Positions 51,448 through 60,377 of a stretch of 64,000 bases of DNA are shown here, one piece after another. This stretch comes from Streptomyces sp. NBC_01591 (GTDB lineage: Bacteria > Actinomycetota > Actinomycetes > Streptomycetales > Streptomycetaceae), in the NCBI RefSeq assembly GCF_035918155.1, contig NZ_CP109327.1, forward strand, positions 2,480,001 to 2,544,000, given 5' to 3'. The position numbers were made by a program, and so were the translations under genes. The notes under the pieces are model-generated. The model worked only from the letters and a program-made list of their open reading frames with translations, was not told where the DNA came from and did not search any database. The first letter of the stretch is position 1. Each line of letters begins with the position of its first letter.

Positions 51448-51657
51448 TCAGCCCTGGTCCGCCTGGAGGCTCATGGGGCCGTAGATCTTCGCCGAGTCGT
51501 CGAAGAGCGTCACCTGGTCCGCCCCTCCGTCGAGGAGTTCCTTCCAGTACTCACCGATCCAGGACTCCGCGTCGCCCTGGGTGGTGAATTCCTCCGGCTG
51601 CAGGGCCGGCTCCGTCTCCGTACCGTCGGACTTCTCGAACCGCCACGTCCACGCCAT
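51448..51657 (-). CDS. Small conserved Streptomyces protein
   Basis: 69-residue acidic protein starting MAWTWRFEKSDGTETEP, with a Trp-rich strand and a helix (DAESWIGEYWKELLDGG). AGGAGG lies 5 nt before the ATG at 51657. I recall near-identical small hypothetical proteins in other Streptomyces. No motif, signal or membrane segment; function unknown. Confidence 0.8.
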   Translation of the reverse strand: MAWTWRFEKSDGTETEPALQPEEFTTQGDAESWIGEYWKELLDGGADQVTLFDDSAKIYGPMSLQADQG

Positions 51658-51785
51658 GTCCGCCTCCTGGGTCACTTTGCTGTCCCGCAGCCTAGTGCCT
51701 GAGCCCGGTGCGGGGACCGGCTCCGCACCCGTCCTGACGCCCCCAAGTCGCGCACCGGTTGCACGGACGCGGGAGGATCGGAAGC

Positions 51786-52988
51786 GTGGAACTGACTCTG
51801 CTCGGCACCGGAGCCCCCGACGGGCTGCCGCAGCCCGAATGTCCTTGCGCCGCCTGCGCCGTCGCCCGCGGGGCGCGCTCGCGGGCCGCGACCGCGCTGC
51901 TGGTCGACGACGCGCTGCTGCTCGATCTCACCCCGGGGGCCGTGTTCGCCGCGGCCCGTGCGGGGCACTCGCTCACCGGAGTACGGCAGGTGCTGCTCAC
52001 CCATCCGCACGACGGACCCGCCGTGGAGCTGCCCGCGGGGCTGCCCCCGGCGGGACGGGTCCCGGACGGACGGGTGCTGACGCTGATCAGCGGGCACCGG
52101 GTGCGGGCGGTACCGATGGACGCGCCGGGGACCGGTTACGAGGTCACGGGACCGGCGGGCCCCCGGCTGCTGTACATGCCGCCGGGAGCCGCGCCCGCCG
52201 GTCTCACGGACCGGGTCGCGGAGCCTTACGACATGGTGGTCGGCGATGTGGTGGGGCGGCCGGACGCGGTGGCGCGGCTGCGGGCCGTGGAGGCGATCGG
52301 CCCGGCCACCGAGGTCGTGGCCGTCCATCTGGACCATGACGCACCGCCCGGCGCCGAGCTGGACCGGCGGCTGGCGGCGGCCGGCGCGCGGGCCGTCCCG
52401 GACGGGACGACGCTGGTGGTGGGCGAGTACCACGCGGTTCCGGAGGTGCCGCGGCGCACGCTGGTGACGGGCGGAGCCAGGTCGGGGAAGTCGGTGGAGG
52501 CCGAGCGGCGTCTGGAGACGTTCCCCGAGGTGGTGTACGTGGCGACCGGTGGCGGCAGGGAGGGGGACGCCGAGTGGGCGGCCCGGATCGGCCTGCACCG
52601 GGAGCGCAGGCCGGCCGCCTGGCGCACCGAGGAGACCTGTGAGCTGGTGGAGCTGCTGGAGTCGGACGGGCCTCCGCTGCTGATCGACTGCCTGTCGCTG
52701 TGGCTGACCGACGCGATGGACCGGGTGGACGCCTGGGACGACGCGGCGTGGACGGAGGGCGGCGAGGGTGCCCTGCGGGAGCGGACCGCCGAGCTGGTCG
52801 CGGCGGTCCGCGGAACGCGCCGTACGGTCGTCACCGTCACCAACGAGACCGGCTCGGGCGTGGTGCCCGCGACGGCTGCCGGGCGGCGCTTCCGGGACGA
52901 GCTGGGCCGGCTGAACGCCGCGTTCGCCGACGAGTGCGAACAGGTGCTGCTGGTGGTGGCCGGGCAGGCACTGACCCTGCGCGGCTGA
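51786..52988 (+). CDS. cobU: CobU (adenosylcobinamide kinase/guanylyltransferase) with N-terminal metallo-beta-lactamase-like domain
   Basis: 400-residue fusion. Residues about 1-215 form a metallo-beta-lactamase-like domain (LLGTGAPDGLPQPECPCAAC, then LTHPHDGP); the PhnP-like CxC-x2-C zinc element is present but the HxHxDH active site is degenerate. Residues about 224-400 are CobU: Walker A TGGARSGKS, guanylylated-His region RIGLHRERRP and TNETGSGVVP. CobU phosphorylates adenosylcobinamide then transfers GMP, in late cobalamin assembly. GTG 51786 follows GGAGG. The extra domain's role is unknown. Confidence 0.92.
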   Translation: MELTLLGTGAPDGLPQPECPCAACAVARGARSRAATALLVDDALLLDLTPGAVFAAARAGHSLTGVRQVLLTHPHDGPAVELPAGLPPAGRVPDGRVLTLISGHRVRAVPMDAPGTGYEVTGPAGPRLLYMPPGAAPAGLTDRVAEPYDMVVGDVVGRPDAVARLRAVEAIGPATEVVAVHLDHDAPPGAELDRRLAAAGARAVPDGTTLVVGEYHAVPEVPRRTLVTGGARSGKSVEAERRLETFPEVVYVATGGGREGDAEWAARIGLHRERRPAAWRTEETCELVELLESDGPPLLIDCLSLWLTDAMDRVDAWDDAAWTEGGEGALRERTAELVAAVRGTRRTVVTVTNETGSGVVPATAAGRRFRDELGRLNAAFADECEQVLLVVAGQALTLRG

Positions 52989-53049
52989 CCGGAAGCACGG
53001 GACGGACAAAAAGACACGGCAGGAAACGGCAGGAAACGGAGGAGCGGAC

Positions 53050-53889
53050 ATGGCGCGTGTACGGCCGATGCTGAATGGGGTTCCCGAGACCCTGCTGTGG
53101 ACGCTCTACAACCGGGCCTACGAGGCGGGACAGCGCTACCCGGTGCTGGACGACCCGATGGCGCTGCGGCTGCTGGAGGATCTGGACTACCCCTTCGAGG
53201 AGCGGTTCGGGCGGCCGAACCCGTTCCACTCGCAGGCCCAGGGGCTGCGCTCGCGCTGCTTCGACCTGGCCGTGCAGGAGTATCTCGCCGACCGGCCGCG
53301 GGCCACCGTGGTCGCGCTCGGCGACGGTCTGGAGACCGGCTTCTGGCGGGTCGACAACGGCCTGCTGAACTGGCTGAGCGTGGATCTGCCGGAGGTCGCC
53401 GAGCTGCGGAGGACGCTGCTGCCCGCCTCGGACCGGCTGCGCACGCTGTCGCGGTCGGCGACCGACCTCTCGTGGCTGGACGAGATCGAGGACCCGCAGG
53501 GCCGCGGCGTCGTCGTCACGGCACAGGGGGTGCTGATGTATCTGCGCCCCGCGGAGGTCCGGGAGATCCTGGCGGCCTGCGCCGAACGGCTGCCCGGCGG
53601 CGTCCTGGTCCTGGACACGATGGCGCGCTGGCTCGCCAGGGGCACCGTGGCCGGCACGTCGAAGGTCGGCACGATGACCGTTCCGCCAATGCGCTGGGCC
53701 ATGAACCCCGGCGAGCGGCACAAGCTGCGCGGTGCGCATCCGGCGATCATCGGGGTACGCGCGCTGCGGCTGCCGCGGGGGCGGGGCGCGATGGGCGAGC
53801 TGATCCGGCTCCAGTCGCTGCTCCCGGGGCTGCGGACCCTGACGCCCGCGATGACGCAGCTGTGGTTCGGGGGAAGAACCTCGCACTGA
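53050..53889 (+). CDS. LCM/PPM-type SAM-dependent methyltransferase
   Basis: 279-residue methyltransferase of the leucine carboxyl methyltransferase-like family (PF04072 type). Typical features are the N-terminal ETLLWTLYNRAYEA, the SAM loop VVALGDGLETGFWRVD, and a DLPEVAELRR acidic ligand. Members methylate carboxyl or hydroxyl groups of proteins or polyketides. It sits between cobU and cobT but its own link to cobalamin is unproven. Confidence 0.83.
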   Translation: MARVRPMLNGVPETLLWTLYNRAYEAGQRYPVLDDPMALRLLEDLDYPFEERFGRPNPFHSQAQGLRSRCFDLAVQEYLADRPRATVVALGDGLETGFWRVDNGLLNWLSVDLPEVAELRRTLLPASDRLRTLSRSATDLSWLDEIEDPQGRGVVVTAQGVLMYLRPAEVREILAACAERLPGGVLVLDTMARWLARGTVAGTSKVGTMTVPPMRWAMNPGERHKLRGAHPAIIGVRALRLPRGRGAMGELIRLQSLLPGLRTLTPAMTQLWFGGRTSH

Positions 53890-53924
53890 CCGGGCGTCAG
53901 AAAGGTGACGGGTACTGTTCCGCA

Positions 53925-53946
53925 GTGAGCCCGCCGCCGGGCTCAC
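53925..53946 (+). terminator. Hairpin upstream of cobT
   Basis: Perfect 9-bp stem GTGAGCCCG / CGGGCTCAC with a 4-nt loop. It may terminate the preceding methyltransferase transcript or attenuate cobT. Confidence 0.45.
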
Positions 53947-53984
53947 CGGCCCACTCGACGCATCGACCCGCGAGGCAGACCCCC

Positions 53985-55091
53985 GTGAATCTGGACGACT
54001 TCTCCGACCTGATCGAACGCCCCGACGGCGGCGTACGGCGTGACGCCGAGGAACGCCGGGAGCGCATGATCGTTCCCGTCGGCTCCCTCGGCCGCCTGGA
54101 CGAGCTGGGCGAATGGCTCTCGGCCGCGCAGCAGTCCGTACCGGTCAAGACGATCGAGCAGCCGCGCGTGGTGCTCTTCGCCGGTGATCACGGGGTGGCC
54201 GAGCTGGGTGTCTCCGGGCGCGCGGCCGGGAGTGCGCACGAGCTGGTACGGGCCACGCTGGACGGCGCGACGCCGCTCGCGGTGCTGGCCCGCCAGTTCT
54301 CCGTACCTGTACGGATCGTCGATGCCGGCCTGGACTGCGATCCGGAGCTGTTGCCCGAGTCGGTGGTGCGCCACCGGGTGCGGCGCGGCAGCGGCCGGAT
54401 CGACATCGAGGACGCGCTGACGGCCGAGGAGGCCGAGCAGGCGGTACGGCTCGGCATGGCGATCGCCGACGAGGAGGCCGACTCGGGCACCGATCTGGTG
54501 GTGCTCGGCGATCTGAGCGTGGGCGGGACGGCAGCCGCGGCCACGCTGATCGCGGCGCTGTGCGGTACGGACGCCTCGGTGGTCACCGGGCGCGGCGGTG
54601 CGGGTATCGACGATCTGGCGTGGATGCGCAAGTGTGCGGCGATCCGGGACGCGCTGCGGCGGGCCCGGCCGGTCCTCGGTGATCAGCTGGAGCTGCTGGC
54701 CACGGTGGGCGGTGCGGATCTGGCGGCGATGACCGGGTTCCTGCTGCAGTGCGCGGTGCGCAGGCTGCCGGTGATCCTTGACGGTGTGGTCTCCGCGGCC
54801 TGTGCGCTGGTGGGTCAGCGGGCGGCCTTCCGGGCGCCGGACTGGTGGCTGGCGGGTCAGGCGAGCGGTGAGCCGGCGCAGGCCAAGGCGCTGGACCGGA
54901 TGGCGCTCAACCCCTTGCTGGACCACGGCGTCATCGTGGGGGAAGGAAGCGGGGCATTGCTCGCACTCCCGCTTGTCCGGGCGGCGGCCGCACTGGCGGC
55001 GGAGCTGCCCGAACGCGACCTGGTCGCCGAGGAGAAGGACAGTGCCGACGAGGGAGCCGAGGCAGGCCACGCGTACGGCGACGCGACCTGA
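53985..55091 (+). CDS. cobT: Nicotinate-nucleotide:dimethylbenzimidazole phosphoribosyltransferase
   Basis: 368-residue CobT, which makes alpha-ribazole phosphate for the lower cobalamin ligand. Motifs include FAGDHGVAELGVS, DLSVGGTAAAATLIAALCG, and near the end VIVGEGSGALLALPLV with the catalytic glutamate. GTG 53985 is preceded by GAGG. The C-terminal 30 residues are an acidic extension typical of Streptomyces copies. It works with CobU and CobS (58493-59272). Confidence 0.95.
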   Translation: MNLDDFSDLIERPDGGVRRDAEERRERMIVPVGSLGRLDELGEWLSAAQQSVPVKTIEQPRVVLFAGDHGVAELGVSGRAAGSAHELVRATLDGATPLAVLARQFSVPVRIVDAGLDCDPELLPESVVRHRVRRGSGRIDIEDALTAEEAEQAVRLGMAIADEEADSGTDLVVLGDLSVGGTAAAATLIAALCGTDASVVTGRGGAGIDDLAWMRKCAAIRDALRRARPVLGDQLELLATVGGADLAAMTGFLLQCAVRRLPVILDGVVSAACALVGQRAAFRAPDWWLAGQASGEPAQAKALDRMALNPLLDHGVIVGEGSGALLALPLVRAAAALAAELPERDLVAEEKDSADEGAEAGHAYGDAT

Positions 55092-55178
55092 GGCTCACGG
55101 ACCGGCGGTGCTGCGGCCGTTGAACACCGGCCGCAGCCAGTCCCTCATGCAGCGCGATGCACCATATGATCGCTTTTC

Positions 55179-56984
55179 ATGGGTAAGGTCCGATTGGCCA
55201 CCAAGGAATCCGGACAGGACAGCGTCCGGTCACCGAGCACCGTCCGGTCACGGCGCAGCGCGGCATTCGCCATCTGGTACCTGCGCGTCGTGTCGTTCAT
55301 CAATTTCCTGAGCGCCGTCTGGGTCACTCTCGGCAACGATCTGCGCCGCCACAACACCGAGAACTTCTTCACCCCGTACCTGCTCACCGCGGGCTTCTCC
55401 TCCGGGGTCGTCGCCCTCTTCCTGGCGGTCACCATGCGCCGCCGCAAGCGGGCCGCCTGGATCGTGAACATGGTGGTGAGCGGCTTGCTGCTGCTCCTCC
55501 TCGCCCTGGTGATCGCGTTCCCGGAGGTGCGGCAGCATCCGCAGAACTGGATCTCGCTGGGCCTGACCGCCGCCTTCGTCCTTGCGCTGATCCTCGGGCG
55601 GCGCGAGTTCTACGCGAAGGGCGACCGGTCCAACCCGAAGCTCGCGGCCGTCGTCGCGGTCGGCGGGCTGCTGGTCACCTCGCTGATCGCCGCAGGCCTG
55701 GTCACCCTCACCAATACCGCGTCCGACGACTACCGCGCGACCTTCCTGGACCGCTGGCGCTACGGGGCGCTGCGGCTGGTCTCGGTCGCCGACAACGACG
55801 CCGCCTTCCCCGGGATCACCACCCCCGGCTGGGTCGATGTCACCATCAACGTGCTCTCCACGCTGCTGCTGATCGCCGTCGTGTACGCGGCGTTCCGGGC
55901 CCGCCGGGCCGTCGACCCGATCACCCCCGAGGACGAGGCCCGGCTCCGGGCGCTGCTCGAGAAGCACGGCGACCGCGATTCGCTCGGCTACTTCTCGCTG
56001 CGCCGGGAGAAGAGCGTCATCTGGTCACCGACCGGGAAGGCCGCCGTCACCTACCGGGTGGTGGGCGGGGTATCGCTCGCCTCCGGTGACCCCATCGGCG
56101 ACCCGGAGGCCTGGCCGGGGGCGATCGAGCCGTGGCTGGCCGAGGCGCGCGAGCACGGCTGGATCCCGGCGGTGATGGGGGTGAGCGAGGAGGGTGGCAC
56201 CATCTACGCACGGCACGGCCTCGACGCCCTGGAGCTGGGCGACGAAGCGATCGTGGAGACCGCCGAGTTCACCCTCGAAGGGCGGGCGATGCGGACCGTC
56301 CGCCAGGCGTACAACCGGGTCGAGCGCGCCGGGTACGACGTGACCGTCCGCCGCCACGCGGACATCCCCGAACAGGAGATGGCCGAACTGGTGCGGCGCG
56401 CCGACGACTGGCGCGACGGGGCGACCGAGCGCGGCTTCTCGATGGCGCTCGGCCGGCTCGGCGATCCGGCCGACGGGCAGTGCGTGATGCTCGAATGCCG
56501 CGACGCCCCCGCCGAGGAGGGCGGCGGGCCGGGCGAGTTGCGCGCCGTGCTGAGCTTCGTGCCATGGGGGCCGAACGGCCTCTCGCTGGACCTGATGCGC
56601 CGTGACCGGGACGCCGAGAACGGGCTGATGGAGTTCATGGTCATCAAACTCCTCCAGCGCGCCGAGGAGATCGGGATCACCCAGGTCTCGCTGAACTTCG
56701 CGATGTTCAGGTCCGTCTTCGAGCGGGGTTCGCGGCTCGGCGCCGGACCGGTGCTGAGGCTGTGGCGCTCGATGCTCAGTTTCTTCTCGCGCTGGTGGCA
56801 GATCGAGTCGCTGTACCGCGCCAACGCCAAGTACCGGCCGATCTGGGAGCCACGCTTCATGTTGTTCGAGAAGAGCTCGGACCTGCTGCGCATCGGCGTC
56901 GCCGCGGGCCGCGCCGAAGGGTTCCTGGAGGCGCCCGGGCTGCCCAAGTGGCTGCACCGCTCGCACCTCGGGGCCGATGGATGA
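55179..56984 (+). CDS. MprF-like membrane protein with lysylphosphatidylglycerol synthase-type domain (DUF2156)
   Basis: 601-residue protein. Residues 1-240 contain about five or six membrane helices; residues about 255-590 form a tandem GNAT-like DUF2156 domain (SLGYFSLRREKSVIWS, SLASGDPIGDP, ANAKYRPIWEPRF) as in the C-terminal catalytic part of MprF and the N-terminal part of mycobacterial LysX. It probably transfers an amino acid (lysine or alanine) from tRNA to phosphatidylglycerol, changing surface charge. No lysyl-tRNA synthetase domain is fused here. Overlaps the next gene by 4 bp. Confidence 0.85.
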   Translation: MGKVRLATKESGQDSVRSPSTVRSRRSAAFAIWYLRVVSFINFLSAVWVTLGNDLRRHNTENFFTPYLLTAGFSSGVVALFLAVTMRRRKRAAWIVNMVVSGLLLLLLALVIAFPEVRQHPQNWISLGLTAAFVLALILGRREFYAKGDRSNPKLAAVVAVGGLLVTSLIAAGLVTLTNTASDDYRATFLDRWRYGALRLVSVADNDAAFPGITTPGWVDVTINVLSTLLLIAVVYAAFRARRAVDPITPEDEARLRALLEKHGDRDSLGYFSLRREKSVIWSPTGKAAVTYRVVGGVSLASGDPIGDPEAWPGAIEPWLAEAREHGWIPAVMGVSEEGGTIYARHGLDALELGDEAIVETAEFTLEGRAMRTVRQAYNRVERAGYDVTVRRHADIPEQEMAELVRRADDWRDGATERGFSMALGRLGDPADGQCVMLECRDAPAEEGGGPGELRAVLSFVPWGPNGLSLDLMRRDRDAENGLMEFMVIKLLQRAEEIGITQVSLNFAMFRSVFERGSRLGAGPVLRLWRSMLSFFSRWWQIESLYRANAKYRPIWEPRFMLFEKSSDLLRIGVAAGRAEGFLEAPGLPKWLHRSHLGADG

Positions 56985-57742
56985 GACCCGTGCGCGCGCT
57001 GCGCGGGACAGCTCGCCATGAGTGGGGTCCGCTGCTGACGACCGTACGCGGATCACTCGCCGCCGACCGGCTGCGGGCGATCCCGATGACGATCGCCGCG
57101 GTCTGCCTGACGGCGCTGCTCCATGTGGTGCAGAACCAGTCGTGGGGCTTCGGAGCGGTGCAGGACCTCGGGACGGTGCGGGCCGAGGATCCGTTGTGGG
57201 CGTCCCTGCTGCGTACGCCGTTGTCGCTGTTCGTGCCGGCGCTGGATCTGCCGGTCTGGGGGGCGCTGGTGCAGATCCTGATGGTGTTCGGGACCGCCGA
57301 GATCTGTCTGGGCCGGTGGCGCACCCTTCTGATCGCGTACCTGGCGACGCTGACCGGGACGCTGTACGCGCGGATCGGTGTCGCGCTCGGCCCCGACGGG
57401 CTGTTCGGACTGCCGGCCTCGGACGCCCGGGTCGTCGACACCGGGCCGTCCGCGGCGGTGGTCGGCCTGGCCGTCCATGTCTGTTACGTCTACCGGGCCC
57501 GCTTCACCGGGGCGCTGGTGATCGCGGCGATGGTGGTCGAGGTGGTCCTGAAGAACAATCTGGCGGGCAAGGAGCACCTGGTGGCGATCGCCGCGGTCCT
57601 CGCACTGTGCGCCCGCACGGCCCGCCGGGACCGGCGCCGGGATCAGGACTTGCGTCCGGGGAGCGGCACCCGGTCCGGTGCGCCGCCGATCAGATCCTCG
57701 AATCTGCGTCGCGGGCCCACCCAGCGCACATCGTGGTGGTAG
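56981..57742 (+). CDS. Rhomboid-like membrane protein
   Basis: 253-residue protein with about six hydrophobic helices. DTGPSAAVVGL places S157 in a GPSA motif like the rhomboid nucleophile, and KEHLVAIAAVL places H199 where the catalytic His is expected, but the usual GxSG and Asn/His oxyanion residues are less clear, so activity is uncertain. ATG 56981 overlaps the MprF-like stop (ATGA), implying coupled translation. Its last 100 bp overlap the 3' end of the convergent membrane-protein gene, and its C-terminal 35 residues are basic and low in complexity. Confidence 0.7.
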   Translation: MRPVRALRGTARHEWGPLLTTVRGSLAADRLRAIPMTIAAVCLTALLHVVQNQSWGFGAVQDLGTVRAEDPLWASLLRTPLSLFVPALDLPVWGALVQILMVFGTAEICLGRWRTLLIAYLATLTGTLYARIGVALGPDGLFGLPASDARVVDTGPSAAVVGLAVHVCYVYRARFTGALVIAAMVVEVVLKNNLAGKEHLVAIAAVLALCARTARRDRRRDQDLRPGSGTRSGAPPIRSSNLRRGPTQRTSWW

Positions 57743-58404
57743 GCGCGCAGCACCGACCGGGCGCGGGCCCGGTGACGGTTGCGGTAGAAGCGCTTCGCCC
57801 ACTTCGACGTCGGCCGGGCCAGCCGGATCGCCCCGATCAGCGCGACGAACGGGACGAGCGTGCCGACGACCGCGAGCCGCGCCTTGCCCTTGAAGAGGGC
57901 GATCAGCACGAAGCAGAAGTTGACGACCAGGGTCAGGATGACGCCGAGCCTGCTCTGTTGCTCGTCGCTGCTCAGCTCGTTCACGCCGAGCGGTGAGAAT
58001 CCGGCCAGGACGAGCAGCACCAGCGCCGCGGTGAGGACCACCACCTCCACGCTCTGGCGGCCCTCCTCGGTCCAGTACACGTCGTCGAGATGGAGGATCA
58101 GGGCGAATTCGTCCAGTACCAGCCCCGCGCCCACACCGAAGACCACGGCGCAGATCCCCGCGGTGACGCCCTGCCGCCCGCTGGCGACCGCGCCGAAGCC
58201 GCCGACGACGCTCAGCACCACTCCGGGGACCACGTGGTGGATGTGCATGCCGCCAGGTGTGAAGTTGCGGAACGGGCCCTTCTCCGCCCGGATCATCCGG
58301 GTGATGACCCGGGTGATCGCGAAGGTGAGCACGAAGGCGGCCAGGGCGAGGAGCAGCGGCAGCTTTCCCGGCTCGACGATGTTCTGATCGAACCAGTGAC
58401 CCAT
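57643..58404 (-). CDS. Conserved integral membrane protein
   Basis: 253-residue protein with about six hydrophobic helices. Notable polar residues within or near helices include GGMHIHHVVPGVV and LDEFALILHLDDVYW, which could bind metal or take part in catalysis. ATG 58402-58404 follows GGGAG at 8-nt spacing; the GTG at 58413 is less likely. Convergent with, and overlapping, the rhomboid-like gene by 100 bp; divergent from cobS. Function unknown. Confidence 0.8.
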   Translation of the reverse strand: MGHWFDQNIVEPGKLPLLLALAAFVLTFAITRVITRMIRAEKGPFRNFTPGGMHIHHVVPGVVLSVVGGFGAVASGRQGVTAGICAVVFGVGAGLVLDEFALILHLDDVYWTEEGRQSVEVVVLTAALVLLVLAGFSPLGVNELSSDEQQSRLGVILTLVVNFCFVLIALFKGKARLAVVGTLVPFVALIGAIRLARPTSKWAKRFYRNRHRARARSVLRAYHHDVRWVGPRRRFEDLIGGAPDRVPLPGRKS

Positions 58405-58479
58405 GCCACCCACTCCCGATAAGCCGCTTCTGTCATTTTCTGTCGCGTTATGGGCAATCTATCGGCCGGGCGCACCGAT

Positions 58480-58485
58480 TAGCCT
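58480..58485 (+). promoter_or_regulatory. -10 of the leaderless cobS promoter
   Basis: TAGCCT ends 7 nt before the GTG start at 58493, with no ribosome site between, fitting a leaderless transcript. Confidence 0.42.
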
Positions 58486-58492
58486 GCGCGCC

Positions 58493-59272
58493 GTGACCTC
58501 CCTGAACAGCCATGGCATCCGCTTCGCCTTCGGCACCCTGACCGTGCTCCCCGTCCGCGTCACCCGCTGGGACCGCGAGGCCGCCCGCGCCGGGATGCTG
58601 TGCGCGCCGCTCGCCGGCCTCGTCGTGGGGCTGCTCGCGGCGGTGCCCGGCGGCCTGTTGCTGCTGCTCGGCTCGGGGCCGCTGCTCGCCGCGGTCGCCT
58701 CGGCCGCCGTTCCCGCCGTACTGACCCGGGGTCTGCATCTGGACGGTCTCGCGGACACCGCCGACGGCCTGGGCAGCGGCAAGCCCGCCGACGACGCCCT
58801 GCGGATCATGAAGCAGTCCGACATTGGGCCGTTCGGTGTGATCACCCTGCTGTTCGTGCTGCTGGCCCAGGTCGCGGCGCTCCACGAGCTGTACGGGCGG
58901 AGCTGGGCGCACGGTGCGGTGGCGGCGGCCGTCGCCGCGGTCACCGCCCGGCTCGCCCTCACCCTGGCCTCCCGCCGGGGCGTGCCGCCGGCCCGTCCGG
59001 AGGGGCTGGGTGCGGCGGTGGCGGGCACGGTCACGGGGCGGGGCGCGGTGGCGGTCGGTGCGGTGGTGGTCGCGGGCTGCGCGGGTGCCGGTGCGCTGCT
59101 CGGCGGGTACGGGGCGCTGCACCACGCGCTGGCCGCGCTGGCCGCGCTCGGTGTCGCCCAGCTCCTGCTGCGGCACTGCGTGCGGCGCTTCGGCGGGGTG
59201 ACCGGCGATGTCTTCGGCGCGCTGGCGGAGACTGCGGCGACGGCGGCCCTGGTGGCCCTGACGCTCGGTTAG
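58493..59272 (+). CDS. cobS: Adenosylcobinamide-GDP ribazoletransferase (cobalamin synthase)
   Basis: 259-residue membrane enzyme with about six hydrophobic helices, joining adenosylcobinamide-GDP and alpha-ribazole (phosphate) to give cobalamin. The catalytic Asp-rich motif RGLHLDGLADTADGLG and KQSDIGPFGV are clear. GTG 58493 is preferred: no ribosome site precedes it but a TAGCCT -10 lies 7 nt upstream, implying a leaderless transcript. It is separated from cobU and cobT by four non-cobalamin genes. Confidence 0.93.
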   Translation: MTSLNSHGIRFAFGTLTVLPVRVTRWDREAARAGMLCAPLAGLVVGLLAAVPGGLLLLLGSGPLLAAVASAAVPAVLTRGLHLDGLADTADGLGSGKPADDALRIMKQSDIGPFGVITLLFVLLAQVAALHELYGRSWAHGAVAAAVAAVTARLALTLASRRGVPPARPEGLGAAVAGTVTGRGAVAVGAVVVAGCAGAGALLGGYGALHHALAALAALGVAQLLLRHCVRRFGGVTGDVFGALAETAATAALVALTLG

Positions 59273-59287
59273 GGCCTCTCGTCTGGC

Positions 59288-60118
59288 TCAGGCGCGGGCC
59301 TTCGGGCACTCCTGGCGCCACACGCCCAGTTCGTACTTCTTCAGCAGCGAGCTGAGCCCCAGCCGCCGCGAATCGGCGCAGAACCGGGCGACGGGCAGCT
59401 CGTACTCGACGTGGAAGACGGCCTTGCCCGCCTTCACGAACGGGGTGAGCTTCTCGCACTCCTCGTACTGCGCGCACTGCTCGTTGACCGCGAAGTCGAA
59501 GTCCGGCTCCAGCTCCGGGATCTGCCCCAGGTCGTTCTTCAGGCCGACGGCGAGCCCGTGGCGGTGGGCGATCCGGGCGATGAGCCGGTTGTAGCGCAAC
59601 TGGTCGGCGGCGGTCAGCGGGAAGCCGGTGCGGTTGCGGTAGCCGTCCATGTTGTCGGGCTCCACCGCGTCGAACCCCTTCTCGGCGCACATCTCGATCC
59701 GCCGCTCCATCAGCGGCTCCAGGATGTCCGTACGGCGGATGTCGAGCCAGTACTCGCCCTCCCAGCCGTTGCCCTTCCCCCGTACCGACTCGGGGAACTT
59801 CCCGGCGTCCGGACGGAAGTCCTCCCAGGCGCCGGTGGAGAGGTAGCAGATCACCTTGCGGCCCCGGCGGTGCAGATCGTCGACCGCCGATGCCTTGTGG
59901 TCGAAGCCGTCGATGTCGTACACCGGGACGTCCACCGTCGGGTCCAGCCGGCCGGAGAGCTGCCACTGCCAGCCGATGCCCGGCTCCGGCCGCCAGCGGC
60001 CCTTCCCGGAGGGTTCTGGCGCCGACGTGCAGCCGGCCAGCAGGGCCAGCAGAATCAGTACGGCGACGGGCAGCGCCCGGTCCCCTCCCGTCACGCGTGC
60101 AGCCCCACGGGCGCGCAT
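59288..60118 (-). CDS. GH114-like (endo-alpha-1,4-polygalactosaminidase family) lipoprotein
   Basis: 276-residue secreted lipoprotein. The signal ends in lipobox LLAGC. The TIM-barrel domain has GIGWQWQLSG, VYDIDGFD, VICYLSTGAWEDFR and GFDAVEPDNMDGY, the typical blocks of the GH114/TM1410 family, which includes enzymes cutting galactosamine polymers of exopolysaccharides. The acidic residues in DIDGFD and EPDNMDG are likely catalytic. ATG 60118 follows GGGGAG. Convergent with cobS with a 15-bp gap. Confidence 0.88.
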   Translation of the reverse strand: MRARGAARVTGGDRALPVAVLILLALLAGCTSAPEPSGKGRWRPEPGIGWQWQLSGRLDPTVDVPVYDIDGFDHKASAVDDLHRRGRKVICYLSTGAWEDFRPDAGKFPESVRGKGNGWEGEYWLDIRRTDILEPLMERRIEMCAEKGFDAVEPDNMDGYRNRTGFPLTAADQLRYNRLIARIAHRHGLAVGLKNDLGQIPELEPDFDFAVNEQCAQYEECEKLTPFVKAGKAVFHVEYELPVARFCADSRRLGLSSLLKKYELGVWRQECPKARA

Positions 60119-60377
60119 GGTTCTCCCCTTGTCGGTCCGGCACCGCCAACGACCCTACGGCCACGATCGGTTCCGGCTGCACGGACCCCGGCCGGGACAC
60201 CCGGGACCGGAGCCGTGCCTCCACTACAGGCCACCGACGGCCCGCCGCCGTGATCCTGCGGCAACGGCGCGCGTAGGCTCATTACCGGCACATTGCGGCG
60301 GCGTCTACGATGCGCCGGGCACGGTCGGCCCACCCCTCGACCGACAACGAACTCAACGGAAGCGAGATTTCACCACC

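Noticed and set aside
51786..59272. Cobalamin riboswitch upstream of the cob genes
   Set aside because: No B12-box-like block seen before cobU, cobT or cobS.
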